64,000 nucleotides of DNA from Sphingobacterium micropteri. Its GTDB lineage: Bacteria > Bacteroidota > Bacteroidia > Sphingobacteriales > Sphingobacteriaceae. Position numbers and translations under genes: made by a program. The stretch lies in assembly GCF_014692515.1 (NCBI RefSeq), contig NZ_JACOIK010000011.1:62001-126000 (forward strand), written 5' to 3'. Under the pieces are notes generated by a model. The model was not told the DNA's origin, did no database searches, and saw only the letters and a program-made list of their open reading frames with translations. Each line of letters starts with the position of its first letter. The first letter of the stretch is position 1. This document shows positions 28,673 through 37,295 of this stretch, piece by piece.

Positions 28673-28717
28673 TTATTATATTTTACGTTATTAATAAAAA
28701 CTTTTAAAAGAAAATAA

Positions 28718-29710
28718 ATGGCAATTTTAGCATTTCAAAGACCGGATAAAGTTATCATGCAAAAATCAACAGATTTTGATGGTACTTTCGAATTTCGTCC
28801 ATTAGAGCCTGGTTTTGGTGTAACTATTGGTAATGCTTTGCGCCGTATTTTATTGTCCTCCTTAGAAGGATATGCAATTACGTCGGTAAGGTTTTCAGGC
28901 GTTTCGCACGAGTTTTCTACTATCAAAGGTGTTGTTGAAGATGTTACCGAGATCATTTTGAACTTGAAGCAAGTTCGTTTCAAGAAAACTGGTGAGCAGG
29001 GCGATAGCGAAAAGATCTTTGTCGTTATTAATGGTCAAGATCAATTTAAAGCGGGCGATATTACGAAGTTCTCCAATAATTTTACAGTTTTAAATCCAGA
29101 GTTGGTTATCTGTAATATGGATAATTCCGTTACTATAGAGGTTGAACTCTCTGTAGCGAAGGGACGTGGTTATGTAAATGCTGAAGAAAATAAAGTTACA
29201 GACGGTCCTGTTGGTTTTATCGCTGTAGATTCTATTTACACGCCAATTAAGAACGTAAAATACACCATCGAGAATTATCGTGTAGAACAAAAAACCGACT
29301 ACGAGAAATTGTTGTTGGATATTTCTACCGACGGTTCTATTCATCCCGAAGAGGCTTTAAAAGAAGCTGCTAAGATTTTGATTCAACACTTCATGTTATT
29401 CTCTGATGAAAATATGTTGTTAGAGTCTCAAACAAAAGAAGAAACCAAGGTAGTGGACGAGGAAATTTTACACATGCGTAAAATATTGAAAACCGAGTTG
29501 GTGGATTTAGATCTTTCTGTTCGTGCGTTGAACTGCTTGAAAGCAGCTGATATTCGTACATTGGCAGAATTGGTGACTTATGACGTTGCGGATATGTTGA
29601 AGTTCCGCAACTTCGGTAAGAAGTCTTTGAGCGAAATTCAAGAGCTGGTTAAATCGAAAGGTTTGTCGTTCGGTATGAATCTGTCCAAATATAAATTGGA
29701 CGAAGAATAA
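28718..29710 (+). CDS. rpoA: RNA polymerase alpha subunit
   Basis: The 330-residue scaffold for RNA polymerase assembly. The N-terminal dimerisation domain has '[20 protein letters not shown]' and '[10 protein letters not shown]'; the C-terminal domain (about 250-330) has '[16 protein letters not shown]' and '[13 protein letters not shown]'. Placed between rpsD and rplQ as expected. Confidence 0.98.
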   Translation: MAILAFQRPDKVIMQKSTDFDGTFEFRPLEPGFGVTIGNALRRILLSSLEGYAITSVRFSGVSHEFSTIKGVVEDVTEIILNLKQVRFKKTGEQGDSEKIFVVINGQDQFKAGDITKFSNNFTVLNPELVICNMDNSVTIEVELSVAKGRGYVNAEENKVTDGPVGFIAVDSIYTPIKNVKYTIENYRVEQKTDYEKLLLDISTDGSIHPEEALKEAAKILIQHFMLFSDENMLLESQTKEETKVVDEEILHMRKILKTELVDLDLSVRALNCLKAADIRTLAELVTYDVADMLKFRNFGKKSLSEIQELVKSKGLSFGMNLSKYKLDEE

Positions 29711-29781
29711 TATTAATAATAAATAAGCGACCTGTTGCGTAATTCCTCTTTTAAGAACGGTACGCACAAAAACACAAAAAA

Positions 29782-30381
29782 ATGAGACACGGAAAAAAAG
29801 TAGACAAATTAGGGCGCACTGACAGTCACCGGAAGGCGATGTTAGCTAACATGGCGACTTCATTGATCAGGCATAAGCGTATCACGACAACGTTAGCGAA
29901 AGCTAAAGCATTGCGTAAGTATGTTGAGCCGTTGATTACGAAATCAAAAAGTGATACAACACATTCTCGCCGGACGGTATTCGCCTACCTAAAAGACAAA
30001 GAAGCGGTTACTATATTATTCCGTGAGATTTCGGAAAAAGTAGCGTCTCGTCCAGGTGGTTATACACGCATCATCAAGTTGGAAAATCGTCTTGGTGACA
30101 ACGCAGAAATGGCGTTCATCGAGTTAGTAGACTACAACGAAATCTACGGTCAAACAGCGAAGACGGAGAAGAAAGCCACTCGTCGTCGTGGAAGTAGCAA
30201 GAAAAAAGCGACAGAAAAGTCGGCTGAAGGCGCAGTAGCGGAAGAAGCTGATGTAGCAGAGGTGACGGAGGAAGTTAAAGAAGAAGCACCTAAAGCAGAA
30301 GCAACAGCGGAAGAAACTCCAGCAGCTGAAGAAGCGCCTGCAAAAGAAGAATCTTCGGAAACGGAAGAGAAAAAAGATTAA
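29782..30381 (+). CDS. rplQ: 50S ribosomal protein L17 with acidic/basic tail
   Basis: Residues 1-120 are normal L17 ('[19 protein letters not shown]', '[20 protein letters not shown]', '[20 protein letters not shown]'). The last ~75 residues are a low-complexity tail, first Arg/Lys-rich and then Ala/Glu-rich with repeated EE, AE and EEAP units. Bacterial L17 is usually 115-130 residues. A strong terminator follows and ends the cluster. Confidence 0.97.
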   Translation: MRHGKKVDKLGRTDSHRKAMLANMATSLIRHKRITTTLAKAKALRKYVEPLITKSKSDTTHSRRTVFAYLKDKEAVTILFREISEKVASRPGGYTRIIKLENRLGDNAEMAFIELVDYNEIYGQTAKTEKKATRRRGSSKKKATEKSAEGAVAEEADVAEVTEEVKEEAPKAEATAEETPAAEEAPAKEESSETEEKKD

Positions 30382-30397
30382 TATTTTTCTCATTTAT

Positions 30398-30432
30398 AAA
30401 AAAGCCCGTCACATATCATGACGGGCTTTTTT
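30398..30432 (+). terminator. Terminator ending the ribosomal cluster
   Basis: A 14-bp perfect stem (30398-30411 with 30419-30432) around a 7-base loop, with A- and T-runs at the ends, so it could work in both directions. It lies 17 bases after the rplQ stop. Confidence 0.9.
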
Positions 30433-30468
30433 ATTTCATAATTACTTATTATTTTCAGCATGTTACGC

Positions 30469-30476
30469 TATATTTG
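30469..30476 (+). promoter_or_regulatory. Probable arginine operon promoter, -7 element
   Basis: TATATTTG, an exact TAnnTTTG, lies 39 bases before the argD ATG and just after the cluster terminator. No good -33 TTTG is seen. Confidence 0.45.
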
Positions 30477-30515
30477 CGTATAGTATTTTATCCATACCAG
30501 TTTATTTTTTTATAC

Positions 30516-31652
30516 ATGGATTTATTTAATGTTTATCCCATAAACCCTATTAATATTGTTAGAGCTAAGGGATCCAGCGTTTGGGACGCTTCGGGTACGG
30601 AATACCTTGATTTATATGGTGGACATGCCGTGATATCCATTGGACATAGTCATCCACATTATGTGGAATCCATCACCAATCAATTGCATCAAATCGGATT
30701 CTATTCAAATTCCGTAGAGATTCCTTTACAGCGTCAACTGGCGCGCCAGCTAGGTGAAATATCTGGAAAGGATGATTATGCACTATTTCTTTGTAATTCG
30801 GGAGCAGAGGCGAATGAAAACGCATTAAAACTGGCATCATTCCACAATGGGCGAAAAAAGATTATCGCGTTCACGAAGTCTTTTCATGGTCGTACTTCAT
30901 TGGCTGTAGCCGCGACAGACAATCCCACTATTGTGGCTCCGGTAAACAGAACGGAAAATGTAGTATTTTTGCCCTTTAATGATGAGGAGGCACTAACACG
31001 CGCTTTTCAGGTTTTTGGACAGGAAATCTCCGCTGTGATCATTGAAGGTATACAAGGTGTGGGTGGAATAAGAGAAGCTTCAGTTTCCTTTCTTCGGTTG
31101 ATCCGTTCGCTTTGCGACACGCATGAAGCTGTATTTATTGCGGATGCTGTACAATGCGGCTACGGTCGTACGGGTGATTTTTATTCGCAAGATTACGCGG
31201 GTATAAATGCAGATATTTATTCCATGGCGAAAGGGATGGGGAATGGATTTCCTATCGGGGCGATTAGTATATCTCCTAAATTCAAGGCGTCCTTTGGTAT
31301 GTTAGGGACTACTTTTGGCGGTAATCATCTGGCTTGTGCAGCTGCAATCGCTGTGCTTGACATCATTCAACGGGATTGTCTATTGGAAAATGCTCGACAC
31401 ATTGGAAACTACCTTATCACAGAATTGAAAAAGTTTGATAAAGTTAAAGAGGTAAGAGGTAGAGGACTGATGATAGGTGTTGAATTACCGGTAGAATTAT
31501 CCGATGTGAAAAAGGATTTATTGGTGAAAAATCGAATTTTTACAGGGGAAGCAAAACCAAATGTTATACGGATTTTGCCTGCTTTAAATATTACAAGTGC
31601 TATAGCAGATACTTTTTTAACGGCGCTGGATGAGCGATTAAAGACAGTTTAG
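30516..31652 (+). CDS. argD: Acetylornithine/succinylornithine aminotransferase
   Basis: A PLP enzyme (class III aminotransferase) that makes N-acylornithine from N-acylglutamate semialdehyde in arginine synthesis. The 378-residue protein from ATG 30516 shows 'SVWDASGTEYLDLYGGHAV', 'FCNSGAEANENALK'-type cofactor site ('LCNSGAEANENALKLA'), 'DAVQCGYGRTGDF' and the PLP lysine in 'SMAKGMGNGFPIG'. An in-frame ATG at 30474 would place the promoter motif inside the gene, so the later start is preferred. First of five arg/pro genes. Confidence 0.92.
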   Translation: MDLFNVYPINPINIVRAKGSSVWDASGTEYLDLYGGHAVISIGHSHPHYVESITNQLHQIGFYSNSVEIPLQRQLARQLGEISGKDDYALFLCNSGAEANENALKLASFHNGRKKIIAFTKSFHGRTSLAVAATDNPTIVAPVNRTENVVFLPFNDEEALTRAFQVFGQEISAVIIEGIQGVGGIREASVSFLRLIRSLCDTHEAVFIADAVQCGYGRTGDFYSQDYAGINADIYSMAKGMGNGFPIGAISISPKFKASFGMLGTTFGGNHLACAAAIAVLDIIQRDCLLENARHIGNYLITELKKFDKVKEVRGRGLMIGVELPVELSDVKKDLLVKNRIFTGEAKPNVIRILPALNITSAIADTFLTALDERLKTV

Positions 31653-31729
31653 CTTGTTTGGCGAACGATTTAACAGGCATTTCGACTAAGTGGAGGAATG
31701 ACCTTATTTTTTACTTTTTACTTGGAAAG

Positions 31730-32695
31730 ATGAATAATTTTTTTTCAGTTGCAGATATTGATGATTTAGATTCGGTCGTGCAAGAAGCCTTGTCGCTAAA
31801 AGCCGATCCTTATGCTTGGCGGGAATTAGGTAAGAATAAAACATTGGGTTTAGTATTTCTGAATCCGAGCTTGCGTACGCGTTTGAGCACCCAAAAGGCA
31901 GCGATGAGTCTTGGGATGGACGTGATGGTCATCAATATGGATAAAGAAGGCTGGGCGTTAGAGACGCAAGATGGTGTCATTATGAACGGAACAACGGTGG
32001 AACATATCCGGGAAGCTGCTGCCGTGATGGGCGAATATTGTGATATATTAGGATTGCGTTCTTTTCCTAGTTTGAAAGATAAAGTAGCAGACTATACAGA
32101 AGAACTGTTTAACAAATTTATTAAATTTTGTGGGGTTCCCGTGGTTTCTTTGGAAAGCGCTACGCGTCACCCTTTGCAAAGTTTGACGGATTTAATTACC
32201 ATTACAGAGCATAAACAGATAGCTAAACCTAAAGTCGTGTTGGCCTGGGCACCTCATGTGAAGGCATTACCCCAAGCCGTTCCGAATTCTTTTTCGGAAT
32301 GGATGTGCAAAGCGCAGGAGCAGGATTTGGTTGATTTTACGATCGCTCATCCTGCTGGATACGAATTGAACGAGGAATTTACGGTGGGTGCGCAAATAGT
32401 GTATGATTTAAACCAGGCGCTGAACGGAGCTGATTTTGTATATGTAAAAAACTGGTCTTCTTATAGCGATTACGGACAGGTTTATCCTGTTCAAGAAGAC
32501 TGGCTAATGACCAACGATAAATTAGGATTGACAAACGATGCGAAAGTGATGCATTGTCTGCCAGTGCGACGTGATTTAGAGTTGTCATCAGAAATTCTTG
32601 ACGGGCCTAACTCTTTGGTTGTTAAAGAAGCGGCCAACCGGGTGTGGGCAGCTCAGGTGGTGTTAAAGCGAATGTTGGAGAATCTTAAGAAGTAA
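31730..32695 (+). CDS. argF': N-succinylornithine (or N-acetylornithine) carbamoyltransferase
   Basis: Transfers a carbamoyl group to an N-acylated ornithine. The 321-residue protein belongs to the Bacteroidetes/Xanthomonas acylornithine transcarbamylase group, with 'FLNPSLRTRLSTQKAA', 'WAPHVKALPQAVPNSF' and 'MHCLPVRRDLE'. The specificity position corresponding to Pro90 of the Bacteroides fragilis enzyme is Val90 ('GTTVEH'). As I recall from published mutants, non-Glu residues here favour succinylornithine. Start ATG 31730 has a GGAAAG ribosome site; a TTG at 31658 would add an unrelated leader. Confidence 0.92.
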   Translation: MNNFFSVADIDDLDSVVQEALSLKADPYAWRELGKNKTLGLVFLNPSLRTRLSTQKAAMSLGMDVMVINMDKEGWALETQDGVIMNGTTVEHIREAAAVMGEYCDILGLRSFPSLKDKVADYTEELFNKFIKFCGVPVVSLESATRHPLQSLTDLITITEHKQIAKPKVVLAWAPHVKALPQAVPNSFSEWMCKAQEQDLVDFTIAHPAGYELNEEFTVGAQIVYDLNQALNGADFVYVKNWSSYSDYGQVYPVQEDWLMTNDKLGLTNDAKVMHCLPVRRDLELSSEILDGPNSLVVKEAANRVWAAQVVLKRMLENLKK

Positions 32696-32711
32696 ATGTA
32701 TTTAATTAGCT

Positions 32712-33506
32712 ATGGGAAGTGGGTTACATATTATCAAAATCGGAGGTAACGTTATTGATGACGATGTACAGTTGCAGAGTTTTTTGGAAAAATTTGCGGC
32801 ATTACAAGGTAAAAAGGTATTAGTCCACGGCGGAGGAAAGATTGCTACACGAATTGCCGCTGATCTGGGGATTGAGGCGAAAATGATTAATGGCCGACGT
32901 ATTACAGATAAGGCTATGCTCGATGTGGCAACCATGGTTTATGCTGGTCTAACCAATAAACATGTGGTTTCTTCTCTGCAGAAATTTGGTTGCGATGCAT
33001 TAGGGTTGTCTGGAGCAGATGGTAATACGATTAAGGCAATTAAGCGTCCTGTTCGAGAAATTGACTATGGATATGCCGGAGATATCTTAGTAGATTCCGT
33101 GAATACCCTAAGTATAAAGAAATTTTTGGAAGCAGGATTTACTCCGGTATTTTCTGCTATTACGCATAACGGTTTGGGACAGTTATTAAATACCAATGCG
33201 GATACTATTGCTTCCGCGTTGGCGGTCTCGTTGGCGAAGATATATGAGACAAAGCTGATCTACTGTTTTGAAAAAGAGGGCGTATTACGTGATGTAGATG
33301 ATTCCGAATCTGTTATCAAATCCATAAATCCAGATGAATTCGAAAAACTAAAATTAGAGAAAGTAATTTACGAAGGGATGATTCCAAAACTGGAGAACGC
33401 TTTTGAGGCACTAAGCAAGGGCGTCAAAAATGTATATATTGGCAATGCCTTAAATCTGCACAAATATCAACAGGGGGAATTTGGTACTTGTTTATTATCG
33501 AAATAA
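32712..33506 (+). CDS. argB: Acetylglutamate kinase
   Basis: Phosphorylates N-acylglutamate in arginine synthesis. The 264-residue amino-acid-kinase fold has 'IIKIGGNVIDDD' and 'VLVHGGGKIATRIAADLGI' for nucleotide and substrate binding, then 'GLSGADGN' and 'NTNADTIASALAVSLA'. Given the neighbouring transcarbamylase, the physiological substrate may be N-succinylglutamate. proC starts 8 bases after its stop. Confidence 0.94.
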   Translation: MGSGLHIIKIGGNVIDDDVQLQSFLEKFAALQGKKVLVHGGGKIATRIAADLGIEAKMINGRRITDKAMLDVATMVYAGLTNKHVVSSLQKFGCDALGLSGADGNTIKAIKRPVREIDYGYAGDILVDSVNTLSIKKFLEAGFTPVFSAITHNGLGQLLNTNADTIASALAVSLAKIYETKLIYCFEKEGVLRDVDDSESVIKSINPDEFEKLKLEKVIYEGMIPKLENAFEALSKGVKNVYIGNALNLHKYQQGEFGTCLLSK

Positions 33507-33514
33507 ACCAAAAA

Positions 33515-34315
33515 ATGAGCAAAATAACAATAATCGGTAGTGGAAATATCGGACTTTCCCTTGCCAAAGGACTTGTAAAGTCCGGACAATATACAGCCGC
33601 TGAGATCATGCTCACGCGCAGGTACCTCGCTAACCTTCAAGAGGAAGCTGCACTCGGCTTTCAAGTACACGATAATAATACACAGGCCGTTATCGGTGCT
33701 GAAATAGTGGTGCTAGCTATCTTGCCGCAACAACTTCGTAAAGTATTGGAAGAAGTGAAGGATACCGTGCATGCCGGACAGATTATTGTTTCTGTCGTGT
33801 CAGGTGTAAGCTGTGCTGATATCAAGCAAGTACTTGGTGACGATAAATTGGTTGTTCGCGCTATGCCAAATACAGCTATTGCTATTGGGCAGTCAATGAC
33901 CTGTATAGCGACTGACTATGCTGCGGATACGGAAATAAAAAAGGTGGAACAATTATTTGAAGCGGTAGGTGCTGTCGTAGTTATTCAGGAAGATCTCATG
34001 ACGTCTGCGACTGCGCTTTGTGCGTGTGGTATTGCTTTTTTCTTACGCGCTATCCGGGCAGCTTCGCAAGGTGGTGTAGAAATAGGCTTTCATGCACATG
34101 ATGCCTTAAAGATGGCTGTACAAACGGCTAAAGGGGCTGCAGATTTGTTACTGCAGACGCAAAACCACCCCGAAGGAGAGATTGATAAGGTAACGTCCCC
34201 CAAAGGATGTACGATCGCCGGGTTGAATGAAATGGAGCACCATGGGTTCAGTTCGGCATTTATAAAAGGAATAAAATTGTCTGCAGAAAAAGCTGGGGGA
34301 TTATATAATGAATAA
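33515..34315 (+). CDS. proC: Pyrroline-5-carboxylate reductase
   Basis: Reduces pyrroline-5-carboxylate to proline with NAD(P)H. The 266-residue protein has the Rossmann start 'ITIIGSGNIGLSLAKGL', 'AILPQQLRKVL', 'VVRAMPNTAIAIGQSMT' and the dimerisation-domain signature 'ALKMAVQTAKGAADLLLQ' to 'VTSPKGCTIAGLNEME'. ATG 33515 gives a normal N-terminus; an upstream in-frame ATG overlaps argB. Its last 8 bases overlap argE, so proline and arginine synthesis are translated together. Confidence 0.93.
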   Translation: MSKITIIGSGNIGLSLAKGLVKSGQYTAAEIMLTRRYLANLQEEAALGFQVHDNNTQAVIGAEIVVLAILPQQLRKVLEEVKDTVHAGQIIVSVVSGVSCADIKQVLGDDKLVVRAMPNTAIAIGQSMTCIATDYAADTEIKKVEQLFEAVGAVVVIQEDLMTSATALCACGIAFFLRAIRAASQGGVEIGFHAHDALKMAVQTAKGAADLLLQTQNHPEGEIDKVTSPKGCTIAGLNEMEHHGFSSAFIKGIKLSAEKAGGLYNE

Positions 34316-35375
34316 AAATATAGCCCATCTGACAGAAGAAGCTATATCGCTATTAAAGCAATTGATAGCCCTGCCATCTTTTAGTAAAGAAGAAAACGAC
34401 ACAGCGGATTTGCTGTGTCGTTTTTTTCATGAACGTGGCGTGGCGTATAAACGTTTCGCTAATAATGTGTGGGCTTATAATAAATATAGAGACGATTCGA
34501 AACCTTGTATCCTGTTAAATTCCCACCATGATACGGTAAAGCCGAATAGCGGTTATACCAAAGGGCCTTTTGATCCCGTGGAGGCAGATAATAAGCTGTA
34601 TGGTTTGGGAAGTAACGATGCGGGAGGATGTTTGGTATCGTTGATCGCCGCATTTCTGTATTATTATGAACAAGAAGATTTACGCTATAATCTATGTTTA
34701 TTAGCCTCAGCAGAGGAAGAGATTTCGGGGAAAAACGGAGTCGAAGAAGCGATCAAGCATATTGGGTTGATGGATTTCGCTATTGTTGGAGAGCCTACTC
34801 AACTACAGATGGCTGTCGCAGAAAAAGGATTGATGGTCTTGGATTGTGAAGCGATAGGCGTATCTGGACATGCTGCACGGGAGGAGGGAGAGAATGCAAT
34901 ATATAAAGCTATGGAGGCGATAAACTGGTTTCGCACATTTCAGTTTCCGAAAGTTTCATCACACTTAGGGCCCATAAAGATGTCCGTTACCGTAGTGAAT
35001 GCTGGTACACAACATAATGTTGTCCCCGCATCCTGTACATTCGTCGTCGATGTGCGTACAACAGATGTTTATAATAACCAAGAAGTTCTGGACATCATTA
35101 GGCAACATGTTTCGGTCAAAGTGAATCCTCGTTCCACTAGACTCAACCCTTCCGCGATTGCGCTAGATCATCCTGTCGTCCAATCGGGAGTGCGTCTAGG
35201 AGCCAAAACGTTTGGAAGTCCGACAATGAGTGACCAAGCGCTGCTACCTATTCCGTCTGTAAAAATAGGGCCGGGAGATTCTGCACGGTCACATTCTGCA
35301 GATGAATATATATTTTTAGCGGAAATCGAACATGGTATTATTTTTTATGTCGATTTGCTGAAAAATATCGTGTAA
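34308..35375 (+). CDS. argE: M20 family deacylase, N-acylornithine/citrulline deacylase
   Basis: A 355-residue zinc peptidase-fold hydrolase that likely removes the acetyl or succinyl group in the last steps of arginine synthesis. Metal ligands are visible in 'NSHHDTVKP', 'GSNDAGG', 'SAEEEISGKNG' and 'VGEPTQLQ', with the last histidine in 'RSHSADEYI'. In this pathway variant the true substrate is probably N-acylcitrulline. It overlaps proC by 8 bases and converges with the Lrp gene. Confidence 0.88.
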   Translation: MNKNIAHLTEEAISLLKQLIALPSFSKEENDTADLLCRFFHERGVAYKRFANNVWAYNKYRDDSKPCILLNSHHDTVKPNSGYTKGPFDPVEADNKLYGLGSNDAGGCLVSLIAAFLYYYEQEDLRYNLCLLASAEEEISGKNGVEEAIKHIGLMDFAIVGEPTQLQMAVAEKGLMVLDCEAIGVSGHAAREEGENAIYKAMEAINWFRTFQFPKVSSHLGPIKMSVTVVNAGTQHNVVPASCTFVVDVRTTDVYNNQEVLDIIRQHVSVKVNPRSTRLNPSAIALDHPVVQSGVRLGAKTFGSPTMSDQALLPIPSVKIGPGDSARSHSADEYIFLAEIEHGIIFYVDLLKNIV

Positions 35376-35383
35376 AAAAATAT

Positions 35384-35854
35384 CTACAACGTTATTTGCC
35401 TTTTTATACTTTCTTCTAGCGAGATAATCGTCTCCGTGCGTTGGATACCCGTCAACGACTGAATATCTTCATTTAATACTTTGCGCAAATGTGCTGTATC
35501 ACGGCATACAATCTTGGCAAACATACTGTACTGCCCTGTGCAGTAATGCAGTTCGACTACTTCTTTTATATCTTGTAATTGTTTGACAGCATCAGAATAT
35601 TGCGAACCTTTCTCTAAATAGATTCCTAAGAAAGCTGTAATGTCAAAACCTACCTTTTGTGGATTAATAATAAGCTGGGAACCTTTGATTATTCCTAGTT
35701 CTTCCATCTTTTTCATCCTTACATGGATGGTTCCTCCTGAAACTATTAGTTTTTTTGCTATTTCGGTGTATGGAATTGATGCGTCATTCATCAAAATAGA
35801 CAAAATTTGTATGTCTAAATTGTCTAAATCGTAATTTGAATACTTTTTGTCCAT
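35384..35854 (-). CDS. Lrp/AsnC family transcriptional regulator
   Basis: A 156-residue regulator with an N-terminal helix-turn-helix (about 10-60, 'DNLDIQILSILMNDASIPYT' and 'SGGTIHVRMKKMEELGIIKG') and a C-terminal RAM ligand-binding domain (about 75-150, 'GQYSMFAKIVCRDTAHL'). Lrp-type regulators sense amino acids. Facing the arg/pro operon with 8 bases between stops makes that operon a candidate target (inference). Its upstream region is a long AT-rich spacer. Confidence 0.93.
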   Translation of the reverse strand: MDKKYSNYDLDNLDIQILSILMNDASIPYTEIAKKLIVSGGTIHVRMKKMEELGIIKGSQLIINPQKVGFDITAFLGIYLEKGSQYSDAVKQLQDIKEVVELHYCTGQYSMFAKIVCRDTAHLRKVLNEDIQSLTGIQRTETIISLEESIKRQITL

Positions 35855-35957
35855 AAAAAAAGGTATTTTTTGTTAAAAAATGATGCGTATTTTAAAATAT
35901 GTGTAAAAATAAAATAAAATTACATAATATTTTCATGTGTTTTTTATATTTGTATTG

Positions 35958-36075
35958 ACAAAAGGGATGAAAATCATCTCTAGTTGTAGTAAAAGCATGT
36001 TACTTCCCTCAAAATAACATAGGTTTATAATTGGTTAGCGTAAGAAACTCCTCTCCCCGGGGAGTTTCTTCATTT
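35958..36075 (+). ncRNA. Candidate small RNA
   Basis: A TATATTTG box at 35945-35952 predicts a transcript start near 35958. A 10-bp stem at 36042-36051/36061-36070 with an A-run before and T-rich bases after would end it, giving about 115 nt. Inside are two more small stems (GATGA/TCATC near 35968-35980, and ATGTTA/TAACAT near 35998-36021). No ORF fits. Existence is inferred from promoter and terminator-like signals only. Confidence 0.3.
36042..36070. terminator. Terminator-like hairpin in the Lrp upstream region
   Basis: Arms 36042-36051 and 36061-36070 pair perfectly (10 bp) around a 9-base loop. The core contains the 12-base palindrome CTCCCCGGGGAG, striking in otherwise AT-rich DNA. Confidence 0.65.
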
Positions 36076-36123
36076 ATGCCTTCCTATTTTAAACCTGATG
36101 CTGAACTATTTTTTTATTTTTGT

Positions 36124-36142
36124 AAAAATACTAAGTATTTTT
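36124..36142. repeat. 19-base perfect palindrome
   Basis: AAAAATACT and AGTATTTTT flank a single A. It has operator-like symmetry and lies about 110 bases before the kinase-like gene, between two TATTTTTG motifs. Confidence 0.6.
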
Positions 36143-36251
36143 GTTATATAATTTTATTTTTTATAAAAAACAGTCTATTTATTATGAATGTTTTATTATA
36201 TCTTTTCTTTTTCTTTTATTTTAAATTTTGTATTTTTCGAAAAAAACCGTG

Positions 36252-37295
36252 ATGGAAATCGATGATGTTACCATATCGCGTAAAAAGCCTATTTATCCCG
36301 TAGGTGCCGGACTAAACAAATATCTGCGTATGTATCAGCGGGATGCGAAGTTGCCTTTGGCATATAGCGAGCTGCTAAATTTTGTGGAAGCTGTGCCTGT
36401 GATGGATAAAAACGGAGAAGACACGCTGTGGGAGACACCGCTATACCCGCCTCATTTACAGGATCAACTGTATGATGCACTACGCGTAGTGTATGCAAAA
36501 CTTAAAGCATCAGGTAATACGCGTATTGTAGAGCATAAAATTATTGATAGAATAGAGTATTGTGCATTCGGGAATACCAAACCTTTTCGAGTGCGTATTA
36601 TCAACAGGTTAAATGATGTGTACGATTATTTTTATATTAAGCAGGCTGATGCCTCCCGGATATATGGGCTGGAGTTGGAGGAGATTCTTTCGCCTAATCA
36701 GGTAAACTATCTTGTAGATCGTGACACGTTGGTGGAAGAACATATCGTCGGCATACCAGGTGATGTTTTCAGTAAATTTGGCATAGATAATCCAGAATAT
36801 AACCAGACCCGTATTGCCAAAGAATTTGTGAAGTTCAATGAACGTTGTATTATTTCGCTGCTTGGGGATATGCGGGCATATAACTTTGTTATGCAGATCA
36901 CGCCCGATTTTGACGATTTCCAATTTCGTATCCGGGCTATCGATTTCGATCAACAGTTTTACGAAGGAAATCCAAAGGTATATATGCCTCAATATTTCAA
37001 GGAAAATCTGCCCTATGTGAAATTAGCTATGGAACATTTGAATGAAAAAACCGTGTTGCAATATCAGCAGGAAGAGCGTTCTTCGATTGTGCACCGCGTA
37101 CGTAGCGAACGTCATCGTATTAAAGATTTACGCGACGCTTCTAAATTGCAGGCGTTATCAACACCTGAGAATATTAAGAATTTAAGAGAAGGTTATCGGG
37201 CATTTTACAATAATGAAGCGTATTTGGAGTGCAGATCCATGACGGATATCGTGGAATTGAATGTGAAGAATGTCATTCGCCAGGTGAAACTCTAA
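36252..37295 (+). CDS. Uncharacterised protein with kinase-like motifs
   Basis: A 347-residue cytoplasmic protein I do not recognise as a named family. It shows an ordered set of protein-kinase-fold motifs: a beta-strand lysine in 'YFYIKQAD' (Lys130), acidic residues after it in 'YGLELEEI' (141-144), a hinge-like 'LVEEHIVGIPG' (160-170), a catalytic-loop-like 'GDMRAYNF' with Asp206 and Asn211 five apart, and 'AIDFDQ' (Asp231-Asp233). The N-terminal ~100 and C-terminal ~100 residues look unique. ATG 36252 follows an AT-rich region. It converges with ruvC, overlapping by 4 bases. Confidence 0.75.
   Translation: MEIDDVTISRKKPIYPVGAGLNKYLRMYQRDAKLPLAYSELLNFVEAVPVMDKNGEDTLWETPLYPPHLQDQLYDALRVVYAKLKASGNTRIVEHKIIDRIEYCAFGNTKPFRVRIINRLNDVYDYFYIKQADASRIYGLELEEILSPNQVNYLVDRDTLVEEHIVGIPGDVFSKFGIDNPEYNQTRIAKEFVKFNERCIISLLGDMRAYNFVMQITPDFDDFQFRIRAIDFDQQFYEGNPKVYMPQYFKENLPYVKLAMEHLNEKTVLQYQQEERSSIVHRVRSERHRIKDLRDASKLQALSTPENIKNLREGYRAFYNNEAYLECRSMTDIVELNVKNVIRQVKL

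Larger units (their letters stand above)
35855..36251. other. AT-rich 397-base intergenic region
   Basis: No convincing protein gene. It holds a TATATTTG promoter-like box at 35945-35952, a GC-rich hairpin at 36042-36070, a 19-base perfect palindrome at 36124-36142, and two further TATTTTTG motifs around that palindrome. Bases from about 36100 to 36245 are extremely AT-rich, typical of a bent promoter or Lrp/nucleoid-protein site. Confidence 0.6.

Noticed and set aside
30124-30393. Phe/Arg-rich minus-strand ORF over the rplQ tail
   Set aside because: It is the complement of Glu/Lys/Ala repeats; the odd composition is explained by that.
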